The notes under the pieces: model-generated
The model's input: the letters and a program-made list of their open reading frames with translations, nothing else
Told to the model about the DNA's origin: nothing
Database searches by the model: none
Shown here: positions 34,826-43,912 of the stretch, piece after piece
Layout: every line of letters starts with the position of its first letter
Numbering within the stretch: the first letter of the stretch is position 1
Made by a program: the position numbers and the translations under genes
Source: an uncultured Spirochaetales bacterium
GTDB taxonomy: Bacteria > Spirochaetota > Spirochaetia > Sphaerochaetales > Sphaerochaetaceae
Direction of reading: 5' to 3'
Assembly (NCBI GenBank): GCA_949299185.1
Contig: CASFZR010000007.1
Span: forward strand, 1-64,000
Length of the DNA: 64,000 nt

Positions 34826-36004
34826 TCAGCTGATGATACCGCCACTCCATAGCCGTTCCAGGAAGGATCTCCATGGAAGTATGAGGATGCCATCATCAAG
34901 CATCCTCGGACTCTCTTCCCTCGATACGACAATGTAGCTTGAGAATATGCCTTCCTCCTTGAGTTCTCTGAGATTAGCAAGGTGCTTGTCAGTGACTGAC
35001 CTTGCGCTCTTCACCTCGATTGCAACCTCATCTCCGATAATGAAGTCGACCTCCCTCTTCCCATCGCTGGTACGATAATATGTAAGATCCGCGTTATGGA
35101 GTCCTGAATAGTCGATGTAGGCAGAAAGCTCCATCGCGATATAAGTCTCGAAGAGCGTTCCATACTCCGTCATCGTCTCTGTAGGAACATTCATCCTGGC
35201 AAGGCTCCTTACGACTCCTACATCGAAGAAGTAGAAGCGGGAGAAGGATGTCTCCTTCCTCTTCTTCGTCTTTCCGTATGGCTTGATCTCCTTTACCATC
35301 AATGTATCAAGAAGGATCTTATACCAGGTCTTAATTGCCTGACGGCTGACACCGACATCGGAGGCAAAAGCGGAGAAGTTTATCTGCTGCCCATTCGAAA
35401 GCGCTGCCTTCTCAAGGAAGTTGATGAAACCCGGAAGGTCATTGACTTCATTCTCAAGCTGGATCTCAGTTTCCAGATACAGCCCCTCATAGGCTTCAAG
35501 TGCCTCATCAGCATCCTCTGGATTGAGGTACATATCTGGCAGAAGGCCGGTTCTGAATACCCGCTCAAGGGTATAATCGCCTCTATCCTTGATCTCTGGA
35601 TAGCAAAGAGGATGGAGCTTCTTCTCAAATGCACGTCCACCAAGAAGGTTGACACCTCCGGCCTTCAGCTTCCTTACGCTAGAGCCAGTCATCAGGAATA
35701 CGAGATCCGTATCCTCAATGAACTGATGGACGGTATACAGCAGCTGAGGCGCACGCTGGATCTCATCAATAACAACAAGCCCTTCCCGTAACCCCTCAGC
35801 CTTGAGCGTCTCCTCAAGAAGAGCCGGATTACGCACGATGCGGTAGTATAGGGTGTTTGAAAGAAGATTCCAGTAAAGCACAGGCTTCCTGACCTCATTC
35901 TTCGCATACATCGATTTCCCACACATCCTAGGACCGATGAGAAATACGGATTTCCTATCAAGGAGCCTGTCTAGATTGATGTAACGCTTTATATACTCCT
36001 TCAT
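34826..36004 (-). CDS. AAA+ ATPase with DUF4143 domain
   Basis: 392 residues from the ATG at 36004 (CAGAGGT upstream; the ATG at 36025 overlaps a TATAAT). The N-terminal AAA domain has FLIGPRMCGKSMYAKNEV (Walker A variant with Cys), LVVIDEIQRAPQLL and FLMTGSSVRKL. The C-terminal DUF4143 segment has TYYRTSDGKREVDFIIGDEVAIEVKSAR, a PD-(D/E)XK-like core (D-FI...E-K). Function unknown. It is convergent with the previous ATPase. Confidence 0.88.
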   Translation of the reverse strand: MKEYIKRYINLDRLLDRKSVFLIGPRMCGKSMYAKNEVRKPVLYWNLLSNTLYYRIVRNPALLEETLKAEGLREGLVVIDEIQRAPQLLYTVHQFIEDTDLVFLMTGSSVRKLKAGGVNLLGGRAFEKKLHPLCYPEIKDRGDYTLERVFRTGLLPDMYLNPEDADEALEAYEGLYLETEIQLENEVNDLPGFINFLEKAALSNGQQINFSAFASDVGVSRQAIKTWYKILLDTLMVKEIKPYGKTKKRKETSFSRFYFFDVGVVRSLARMNVPTETMTEYGTLFETYIAMELSAYIDYSGLHNADLTYYRTSDGKREVDFIIGDEVAIEVKSARSVTDKHLANLRELKEEGIFSSYIVVSREESPRMLDDGILILPWRSFLERLWSGGIIS

Positions 36005-36189
36005 ATTTACCTCTGCTATATTCATTATATAGCAAATATTGAATCTGATAAATTCAAAATTTATGCAAATATGAATATGACGAATACATAAATAGAAAGC
36101 TCTATTCCTAAATCAAGGGAAACGAACCATGAGTCTCATTTCCGAGAATCGCAGGTTCCGTCTTCTCTCCCTCTACTATCAGCAGGATC

Positions 36190-37287
36190 CTACTTCCCAA
36201 ACTCACCTCCAAGCATCATCTTCTCAAGGTTGTGTCCCTGCCTTATGACCTTTGAGGTGCTATCAGAAAAGCTGGTTATACGGCCATTCTTGAGTATCGC
36301 ATAGCAATCTGGCCGCATAAGCTCATTATCAATAAGATACGTATTGTGAGATGTAAGGATCGACTGGAACTCCGAACGATCATTCACATATCGGAGTATG
36401 TGCGTAGAAAGTTCATAATGATAGAACGCATCGAACTCATCAAGATACACAAATGAGATATTCTTCGTCCTCTTCATCCAATAGAAGAACAGCCACAACG
36501 AATTAGTACCGGAAGAAGCTACCCTATCGAACCTGGCGGAGAAATTCCCATACTTAACGCCAATATAATGCTTTCCGCCCTCAGTGATCTCACACAACCG
36601 GTAATCCTGCCCACAGCCGCGGAGGAATGACTCAAATTCGCCAAGAAGCCTATTGTTAATTACGAAATCATCAAGATCCTCCCCATTGGCCATCACCCCC
36701 ATAAACTCATTTATACGAAGGCTACGGAACCAGAGCATATTATTGACGAATTCCATCAATAGCCTGACGGGGCTATCAGCCTCCCAATACATCGTATTGT
36801 TATAGATATACTTCAAGGCAGACATAGCCATGTTCTTCTTGCTGATATCTATCGTCGATGCCTCTGGAATGGAATTCTCAAACCTGTTGGAAACATAATT
36901 GTATTTGAATAGGATCCGATTCCCTTCACTCAGCTCCTCAGAAAGAAGTCTTCTGGATGCATCCTTCGAATACCGATAGACAATGGTCTTGTCTCCAAAG
37001 AGGAACTCATAGCAGAACGAAGCAGCATCCTCAACGGAATCACCATTCAGATAGTAATCATAAAGCGGATTGTAATTCAGATTATCAGTAAGGTGCGTCG
37101 TGATATCCATGATCGCAGCTCCGAGATTGCTCTTCCCGGAGTTATTCGGGCCATAGATAAGCATCTTATTAACCAATCCGTTCTTTATAAGAGACTCGTT
37201 GAATTCATAATCCCGCACTCTGGAAAAATCCAGAACAAGCTCATCCTTGAAATTCTTGAAGCCTTTGACACTGAATAGCCTTATCAT
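36190..37287 (-). CDS. AAA_15/RloA-like ATPase
   Basis: An SMC/ABC-type ATPase of 365 residues: LFSVKGFKNFKDELVLDFS at the N-terminus, Walker A IYGPNNSGKSNLGAAI, Walker B FVYLDEFDAFYHYELS and the H-loop ILTSHNTYLIDNELMRPDCYAIL. Such proteins pair with small RloB/HNH/TOPRIM partners in anti-phage systems, but no partner gene lies beside it. The 164 bp downstream hold only a 38-codon frame without support. Stand-alone defence or orphan remnant are both possible. Confidence 0.85.
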   Translation of the reverse strand: MIRLFSVKGFKNFKDELVLDFSRVRDYEFNESLIKNGLVNKMLIYGPNNSGKSNLGAAIMDITTHLTDNLNYNPLYDYYLNGDSVEDAASFCYEFLFGDKTIVYRYSKDASRRLLSEELSEGNRILFKYNYVSNRFENSIPEASTIDISKKNMAMSALKYIYNNTMYWEADSPVRLLMEFVNNMLWFRSLRINEFMGVMANGEDLDDFVINNRLLGEFESFLRGCGQDYRLCEITEGGKHYIGVKYGNFSARFDRVASSGTNSLWLFFYWMKRTKNISFVYLDEFDAFYHYELSTHILRYVNDRSEFQSILTSHNTYLIDNELMRPDCYAILKNGRITSFSDSTSKVIRQGHNLEKMMLGGEFGK

Positions 37288-37376
37288 TCCTTACCACCAA
37301 CTACAGGATAAGAGGATAAGGTAATCCATGCAAGGTAAATGTAAAATATTTACATCACTAATGTCGTCAAATTACA

Positions 37377-38330
37377 TCAATCATGACGGGATAGCAACAC
37401 GGAATAATTAGTCTTCATTCCCCCATTCTCTTTCTTCCAGCTGCCATTCCAGCGAAGCTTGGAGAACAGGTTTTCCTTCAAAGCCTTATTCAAGGCTTCC
37501 TCGTCATAAGGCTCATTGAGGATATCAACAAGTCCATAAAGAGTCTCGCTGGTCAGATCAAGGCTGTCTATCATTGCCTTGATATCCGGCATATTGAAAT
37601 ACTGGAACATCATCGAGTAATCAAGGAGATAGTAGTCCAGCATCGCATCATGGGTCTTACAATAATCAGAGAAGAAATCACGCTCGAATTCAAAGAACTT
37701 GGAACCCTTGCCACCCCCCAGCACGAACGTATAGAAGCGATCATCTGCAACGAAAGGAGTCTTATGATGGTCAGAATGAAGCGAATAGAATGGCTTGGTG
37801 AATATATCCTCTGGAATAGACCGGGAAACATAGATCGTGGAATCCAGCCAGAGTCCGCCATACCCTGCCAGCAGGAACATCCTGGTGATATCAGCAAGAT
37901 GCGCAAAGGAAATAACACCTGCCCTATGCTTCTCTATGATGTAATCTGGAATATCCACATAATCACGGTAGTTGTCCTTCGTGATTACTACGACCTCTGC
38001 CCCGTTCGCATTTCGTCTTATGCTGTCTATGCACATCCTGACAAGCTCAGGAGCAGCCTGCTCACCCTGCCACCACATCACCCAGATATACCGATGCTCA
38101 GGAACCACCGCCCCAAGAGGCTTATCCTTGTATCTATCGATCAGGTATGAGAAATCACGCTCCAGATATGAGAATACGCAGCGATGCTTAGCCTCAACGA
38201 TACGATATACAGAATCCCGATGGAACGCAGGAACGAAGTAAAGCAATGAAGCAAGAGTCTCGAAGCTGAGCTTCCAGGAAATCCTATGCCCTACCCTAAA
38301 CCAATTCCTTATGAGCCATCTGGTGTTCAT
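37377..38330 (-). CDS. GT32-like glycosyltransferase (capsular polysaccharide synthesis)
   Basis: 317 residues. It has the GT32 pattern YIWVMWWQGEQAAPELVRMCIDS followed by the DXD region FLLAGYGGLWLDSTIYVSR (nucleotide-sugar binding). It probably transfers a hexose to a surface glycan. It overlaps the upstream GT2 gene by 4 bp. Confidence 0.85.
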   Translation of the reverse strand: MNTRWLIRNWFRVGHRISWKLSFETLASLLYFVPAFHRDSVYRIVEAKHRCVFSYLERDFSYLIDRYKDKPLGAVVPEHRYIWVMWWQGEQAAPELVRMCIDSIRRNANGAEVVVITKDNYRDYVDIPDYIIEKHRAGVISFAHLADITRMFLLAGYGGLWLDSTIYVSRSIPEDIFTKPFYSLHSDHHKTPFVADDRFYTFVLGGGKGSKFFEFERDFFSDYCKTHDAMLDYYLLDYSMMFQYFNMPDIKAMIDSLDLTSETLYGLVDILNEPYDEEALNKALKENLFSKLRWNGSWKKENGGMKTNYSVLLSRHD

Positions 38331-39313
38331 TGGGCCCTACCTATTTTCAAAATCAAATGCAAGAATGGTTCTGCCATTTTTAAATAGATGATATCTTTTG
38401 GCATTTTTCTCCATTCATTTTGATTAACTATTGTTCTAAGCCTGGTTAACCAATTCAGATGCATATTTCGATACTTTTTGCATTGTCCAACCCAACCAAA
38501 TGTCTCATACCAGCATCTACGATATATAAAAGCACCAGCCCCCTGATACTCATCACTATCCTTGCCTTTCTGCTCTGCAAGAAATGGCAGGATATAATCT
38601 GTATAAGCAGAATAAGCACGTTCTTCTGATATAGTATGCGAAAGACTTTTAGGGTTAAAATTATATTGATAAAGAATATCTGGGATATAGAGGCATTTAT
38701 CAACTGTATTCAGGAAGCCCAATTGCCATAATTTATCCTCATAAAGAGTGATATTCTGGTTAAATCGCCCTAATCTATCTTTACCAATAACGGCAAGATT
38801 GAATACTTTACTCCAAGTATACCCAGTCATAATACTGCAACCTATTGATAAAGAGCGAAAAGCCTCCTTGCCATCGAAGGAAACACGTTCCTTGCATACC
38901 CTCTTATCCAAAATCTTACCGGAGTCTTGTTTCTCACAATAACCAAAGATAAGTACGGCAATATCATCATCAGCTTTGAACTCATTTAAGATCTTTGAAA
39001 CAGCACATTTCTCTGGGATATAATCGTCAGGATCGATTATCCACAACAGATTTCCACTTATATGTTCAAGACCAAAATTCCTAGCAGAAGATAATCCTCC
39101 ATTAGGTTTATGGAATACACTAGCATTTGGAATTCTTTGTCTTACTTTTTCTAAAGACGCCAATGATTCTGGATTCGTACTTCCATCATCAACTATTATC
39201 AATTCAAAATCATCAGAATCTTGGTTCTCGATGCTTTCAAGAAACGGAAGGAATAAAGAATCAGGAATGTTATAGAAAGGAACGACAATACTTAATTTAT
39301 AAGAGTTTCCCAT
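38327..39313 (-). CDS. family 2 glycosyltransferase
   Basis: 328 residues with a GT-A fold: LSIVVPFYNIPDSLFLPFLESI, IIVDDGSTNPESL, HKPNGGLSSARNFGLEHISGNLLWIIDPDDYI (DXD). It adds a sugar to a surface polysaccharide; the donor is unknown. Base composition is markedly AT-richer than the housekeeping genes, in keeping with lateral acquisition of the cluster. Confidence 0.9.
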   Translation of the reverse strand: MGNSYKLSIVVPFYNIPDSLFLPFLESIENQDSDDFELIIVDDGSTNPESLASLEKVRQRIPNASVFHKPNGGLSSARNFGLEHISGNLLWIIDPDDYIPEKCAVSKILNEFKADDDIAVLIFGYCEKQDSGKILDKRVCKERVSFDGKEAFRSLSIGCSIMTGYTWSKVFNLAVIGKDRLGRFNQNITLYEDKLWQLGFLNTVDKCLYIPDILYQYNFNPKSLSHTISEERAYSAYTDYILPFLAEQKGKDSDEYQGAGAFIYRRCWYETFGWVGQCKKYRNMHLNWLTRLRTIVNQNEWRKMPKDIIYLKMAEPFLHLILKIGRAQ

Positions 39314-39319
39314 ATAAAG

Positions 39320-40036
39320 TCAGACTCCAAATACCCTCGAATTCTCTCTAGCTTCAACATATGCCTTGAATACAAAGAAGTCAGCTGGAACAGTTATCTT
39401 TATATTATCAATAGGTCCCTGAACCGCATGAAGGCTATATCCATAGTGATCCATAAGGCTTGCAGAATCTACGAATTCCAATCCTTCTGCAACAGCTCTC
39501 TCATGAGCATTAAAGATGTCATTGAGGATGAAACACTGAGGAGCGCGAGCTACATGGCATTGTGAACGATCAATAACCGATGAAATAATATCATCACTCT
39601 CAATCTCAACGATTGTCTCGATGACATCCGCGACGGTCACAGCAGAACCATGGTTCTTAACAGACTTAATACAATCAGAAATCAACTTAAGATCAATCAA
39701 TGGTCGAACTCCATCATGAATTAGGATAATGGAATCACCAGGATACACTTCCATTGCTTTCCGCAACCCATTACCGATTGAAGCAAAACCTGTACGTCCC
39801 CCTGGAATAACGGAAGACACCTTAGACAATCCAAATTTCCTTATCAGCTCATTGCAATATGGAATCCAATCTTCCAATGAAACAAGGATTATACCGTCAA
39901 TCTCAGAAGAATTCTGAAAATGCTCAATCGTATAAACAAGTATGGGCTTGCCGCCTAATTTGAGAAATTGCTTCGGAACAGACTCAGAGTGCATCCTTTG
40001 TCCGACACCACCTGCAAAGATAAGAGCTATATTCAT
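39320..40036 (-). CDS. IspD/TarI-family cytidylyltransferase
   Basis: 238 residues. NIALIFAGGVGQRMHSESVPKQFLKLGGKPILVYTIEHF is the nucleotidyltransferase P-loop, with IILIHDGVRPL and DNIKITVPADFFVFKAY near the end. Sequence style and coupling (4-bp overlap) with a LicD gene favour TarI/Bcs1-like CDP-ribitol or CDP-alditol synthesis over the isoprenoid enzyme IspD. No ribitol-phosphate reductase (TarJ) lies nearby. Confidence 0.85.
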   Translation of the reverse strand: MNIALIFAGGVGQRMHSESVPKQFLKLGGKPILVYTIEHFQNSSEIDGIILVSLEDWIPYCNELIRKFGLSKVSSVIPGGRTGFASIGNGLRKAMEVYPGDSIILIHDGVRPLIDLKLISDCIKSVKNHGSAVTVADVIETIVEIESDDIISSVIDRSQCHVARAPQCFILNDIFNAHERAVAEGLEFVDSASLMDHYGYSLHAVQGPIDNIKITVPADFFVFKAYVEARENSRVFGV

Positions 40037-40890
40037 CTTGATTCATCCTTCGTATATCTTACGCCTTTTAGATGCCCTCCTTTCCGGTCTTTCTCAGGAG
40101 GTGGCGTCATATAATCCCCATAAACATTCGTAAGCATTGCATCATATGCTGCAGGCGCCATAAAGTAATGACCCTCGAACTCAAGCTCAATCACTTTATC
40201 ATACCATTCCTTCTTATATAGAAGCTTATCAATCTGATTTGGCTCTGGGCCAAAAGCAACTAAGAGCAAATCAGTTTCTTTACCTTCTGAAAGGTTCTTC
40301 TGGAATCGGTCGAACTCGATATTATTCAAGGCTGCATCACGGAATAGGTATGAGAATCTATGCTTTCCCTTATAGATTATCAAATTCCAAAGGTTACCGA
40401 ACTTCCATATGCCCGGAGCATATCGAATATCAGTAATCATCTGCCGACGATTGAAAAGTATCAGCTGATCCTGTAACGCCTGCTTCTCCTGTTCAGATGA
40501 CAATTCAACATAATCTAAGGGAAATACATCAACGAAAAGCCCATAGGCGAAAGGAGGGACAAGCGATTTCTCATGCAATGAGGTATCAAGGTTGATTACC
40601 TTTGCATATCCCCAAAGATAATTCTTTTCAGTATATGGGCTGATCAATCTAAACCTAGGATTTGCATGCTTATTGAATTCAGATAAGAATATCTCATAAT
40701 CCTTACGCATCATTGAAATATCGACATCATCATCCCATGGTATGAATCCCTTATGCCTTACTGCACCAAGCAAGGTCCCGGCAAAAAGGAAATATCTCAA
40801 TCCAAGAAGCTTAGCAACTCGATCTATTTCAACGAGAACAGAAAGCATCTCCTGCTTTATCTCGATATCTGAAAGATTCCTTTTACTCAT
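40033..40890 (-). CDS. LicD-family phosphotransferase
   Basis: 285 residues from the ATG at 40890 (a TTG 24 nt further up is in frame). The family core is LRYFLFAGTLLGAVRHKGFIPWDDDVDISMMRKDYE, with the metal-binding DDDVD. LicD proteins move a phospho-alditol or phosphocholine from its CDP form onto glycans. Together with the cytidylyltransferase it predicts a phospho-substituent (ribitol-, glycerol- or choline-phosphate) on the surface polysaccharide. Confidence 0.88.
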   Translation of the reverse strand: MSKRNLSDIEIKQEMLSVLVEIDRVAKLLGLRYFLFAGTLLGAVRHKGFIPWDDDVDISMMRKDYEIFLSEFNKHANPRFRLISPYTEKNYLWGYAKVINLDTSLHEKSLVPPFAYGLFVDVFPLDYVELSSEQEKQALQDQLILFNRRQMITDIRYAPGIWKFGNLWNLIIYKGKHRFSYLFRDAALNNIEFDRFQKNLSEGKETDLLLVAFGPEPNQIDKLLYKKEWYDKVIELEFEGHYFMAPAAYDAMLTNVYGDYMTPPPEKDRKGGHLKGVRYTKDESR

Positions 40891-41047
40891 TGGAAGTATT
40901 CTTACACGAATCAAGATTATTTAATAGTCAGGAAATCTAATTAATTAGGTTAAGTAAATCACATGAATACCAATACGCCTGAACAAATCATCCTATCCCC
41001 TTCATACTATCGATGATTATCATATAACATAGTCTTGAGGTTACGAT

Positions 41048-42205
41048 ATGAGCAATGAGAACCATTCTGCTGGTGCTGTAAGGAAAATACTCGTTTATGG
41101 TATGACAGGAAATATTGGTGGACTTGAGAATTATATCATGTATCAATACCGCCAATTTGATAAATCAAAGATTCATATTGACTTCATATCAGCATATAAG
41201 GATGTTGACAAGATTGCGTTCCAAGATGAAATCCTTGACAACGGAAGCAAGATATTCAAATTAACAACGATTCCTTTATGGGAAAGGTTCTTAACCGAAC
41301 ATAGTGGCGAGTATCACACCATCATCTTTAATAATACGAATCCATTGGAACTTAATATGCTAGACCTCGTGAAAGAAAAAGGAGGCTTTAAAAGGATAAT
41401 CATCCATTCACATAATGGGGGAATCGACTTCAGCCCTCTGATTCAGAAGATGTTACGAAAGAAATTCCTGAAAAGGCAACAGGATTTTAGAAATATAGGA
41501 GCAACCTTATGGGCTTGCTCAGAACTTGCTGGGAAATGGATGTTCGGAGATTCCGCCAAATTCACTATTATCAAAAATGGAATTAATACTGATACCTTTC
41601 GATTTGATGCGAGGATCCGGCAAGAAGTCAGGAAAGAATTAGGATTTACAGATAATGATTTTGTAATTGGTAATGTAGCTCGTTTTGCCTTTCAGAAAAA
41701 TCATAAATTCATGATAAGCCTGTTCAAGGAAATATCTAAAGATATGCCGGATGCAAAGCTTGTTCTCATTGGCCAGAACTCTCCTGCGATAAATAAACTC
41801 AAAGAACTAACGCAAATAAGAGTATTCCTCAAAGGTGTTTCCAAGAATGTCCGTTTCCTCGGTTTAAGAAAAGATACAGCAAGATTATATCAGGCGATGG
41901 ATGCCTTCATACTCCCCAGTCATTACGAAGGTTTGCCTGTCGTAGGAGTTGAAGCTCAGTGTTCTGGGCTACCATGCTTCTTTTCAGATACAATAACTAA
42001 AGAAGCAAAGCTGACAGCCAATACATATTACCTTCCTATACAGCCAATAAGACCATCCTTACAGATCTGGAAAGATAAAATCTTAAAAATAAGTAGAAGG
42101 AATGATATAAACCGGAGTATGGCTTTCAAGATAATCAAAGATAAAGGATTTGACATAAAGGATGAAACGAAGAGAGTCGAAATCCTATTGCTGTCAGATA
42201 ATTGA
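41048..42205 (+). CDS. family 4 glycosyltransferase
   Basis: 385 residues with a GT-B fold. It shows GNIGGLENYIMYQYRQF (acceptor side), KNGINTDTFRFD, VARFAFQKNHKFMISLFKEI and the donor-binding DAFILPSHYEGLPVVGVEAQCSGLP (E-x7-E). Shine-Dalgarno TTGAGG lies 7 nt before the ATG. Divergent from licD. Confidence 0.9.
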   Translation: MSNENHSAGAVRKILVYGMTGNIGGLENYIMYQYRQFDKSKIHIDFISAYKDVDKIAFQDEILDNGSKIFKLTTIPLWERFLTEHSGEYHTIIFNNTNPLELNMLDLVKEKGGFKRIIIHSHNGGIDFSPLIQKMLRKKFLKRQQDFRNIGATLWACSELAGKWMFGDSAKFTIIKNGINTDTFRFDARIRQEVRKELGFTDNDFVIGNVARFAFQKNHKFMISLFKEISKDMPDAKLVLIGQNSPAINKLKELTQIRVFLKGVSKNVRFLGLRKDTARLYQAMDAFILPSHYEGLPVVGVEAQCSGLPCFFSDTITKEAKLTANTYYLPIQPIRPSLQIWKDKILKISRRNDINRSMAFKIIKDKGFDIKDETKRVEILLLSDN

Positions 42206-42270
42206 ATCCTTTGGATAACCTGCGATCTGGCGTGATATTGAAACTTTAGCTGATTTAAGGTGTTATATCG

Positions 42271-43842
42271 TTGTTTATGGATGACAACCGCGTAACAGAG
42301 CGAAGATTAAATCGAATTGAAAAAGCGAAGCTTAATACAACGATCATGCTCGCTACATCGATAATCATGGGGGTTGTCAGCTTCGCCGAGAGGACGATAT
42401 TCAACAGGTTCTTCATTGCCGACTATCTCGGATTATATAGCTTCTTCAACAATGTCATAGGAGTACTTAGCGCTGCAGACCTCGGATTAGGAACCTCTAT
42501 AGCATTTGCATTATACGCGCCTCTTGAGTACAGGCAGGAAGATCAAATCGCGGCAATCATGCGATTCTTCCGTAAGGCATATCAAATCGTAGGAACAGTT
42601 ATCCTCCTATGCGGAATCGGAGTAATGCCGTTCCTTTCATTTCTGCTAAATACTGAAATCCCGCTATCAAGCGTAAGGCTGTACTTTTTATTCTTTATAT
42701 TCAAGACAGTCTCTAATTATTATTTTGGGTATAAGGAAACGCTCCTTGCCGCAAATCAGGAGCAATATAAGATAACTCTTGTAAATAATGTTTCCTGGAC
42801 CATCCTGTATCTAATAGATATTGCGATCTCCATATTCACACAGAATTTCCTTCTATACTCCATCAGTATCTTTGTAATCAATCTCATAAGAGCTGCGATA
42901 CTAAACATAATGACATCACGGGAATTCCCTGAAATGCGCAAATATAAAGGTGCAAGGATTGATCAGGCAAATATACGGCACCTAATTAGAAATACAAAGG
43001 GCTTGATAATGTCAAAGCTGTCGAGCGTACTCGTAAGCACTACCGACTCGATATTAATCAGTGCGATGGTTGGAACGGCATTCCTCGGTAAATATTCCAA
43101 CTATCAGATGATTACGACAGGATTGATGACTGTATCTACGGTACTGCCCAAATCCATAACAGCAGGAGTCGGCAATGCAGGCGTTACTGAATCCAAAAGG
43201 ATGATTTCTAAAAGCTTCGACGCCCTTAATCTTGCATCATTCCTTATCTATAGCTCACTATCAATCATACTAATCAATATATCCAATCCTATAATCAGCA
43301 CATTCTTCGGAAAAGATCGCGCACTCCCCATGTCCTCGGTGATACTTATTTGGATAAACTTCTATCTAAATAACCAACGAGAAATACTACTGACTTTCAA
43401 GTCATCGCTTGGTCTTTACTGGGAAGACAGGAAGCGTCCTATGATAGAAGGACTTACGAACCTGGTAATCTCCATAATCCTCGGGTATTGGTGGGACTTC
43501 AATGGAATCATAATCGGGACAATCTTCACGAATATAGCTATAAATCTCATGATAGAACCAAGGGTAATATTCCATGATGGATTACGAAGTTCAGCTTTCT
43601 GGTACTATGTAACAGTAATCGGAAGATTCACCATGTCCGCAATCATTACGATAATAACCCTAGTAATTAATAGTTTCTTGCCATTTACTGGTATCCTTGG
43701 AATACTGATTAAAGCCATCGTATCGCTTATCGTGATAATAGTTGCCTTTATGATCGTCTACCACAATAATCCCAATGCAAAAATAATATCTGACACTGTA
43801 AAGATAGCATTCTTAGACAAACGCAATAAGAATCCTGTTTGA
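42271..43842 (+). CDS. Wzx-like polysaccharide flippase
   Basis: 523 residues with about 12-14 hydrophobic helices; it belongs to the MOP superfamily (oligosaccharide flippase type). The N-terminal third contains ERTIFNRFFIADYLGLYSFFNNVIGVLSAADLGLGTSIAFALY. It probably flips lipid-linked repeat units. TTG at 42271 is 7 nt after AAGGTG; the ATG at 42277 is an alternative. No Wzy polymerase is recognisable in the window. Confidence 0.85.
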   Translation: MFMDDNRVTERRLNRIEKAKLNTTIMLATSIIMGVVSFAERTIFNRFFIADYLGLYSFFNNVIGVLSAADLGLGTSIAFALYAPLEYRQEDQIAAIMRFFRKAYQIVGTVILLCGIGVMPFLSFLLNTEIPLSSVRLYFLFFIFKTVSNYYFGYKETLLAANQEQYKITLVNNVSWTILYLIDIAISIFTQNFLLYSISIFVINLIRAAILNIMTSREFPEMRKYKGARIDQANIRHLIRNTKGLIMSKLSSVLVSTTDSILISAMVGTAFLGKYSNYQMITTGLMTVSTVLPKSITAGVGNAGVTESKRMISKSFDALNLASFLIYSSLSIILINISNPIISTFFGKDRALPMSSVILIWINFYLNNQREILLTFKSSLGLYWEDRKRPMIEGLTNLVISIILGYWWDFNGIIIGTIFTNIAINLMIEPRVIFHDGLRSSAFWYYVTVIGRFTMSAIITIITLVINSFLPFTGILGILIKAIVSLIVIIVAFMIVYHNNPNAKIISDTVKIAFLDKRNKNPV

Positions 43843-43912
43843 TTACGATGTCAAATCAATCCCTTCATTAAATACATAACCCCGATCCCAAGCGATTGCA
43901 GATGAGTCTCTT

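Noticed and set aside
36132..36248. Short plus-strand frame MSLISENRRFRLLSLYYQQD between two ATPase genes
   Set aside because: Only 38 codons, overlaps the end of the RloA-like gene, no recognised family.
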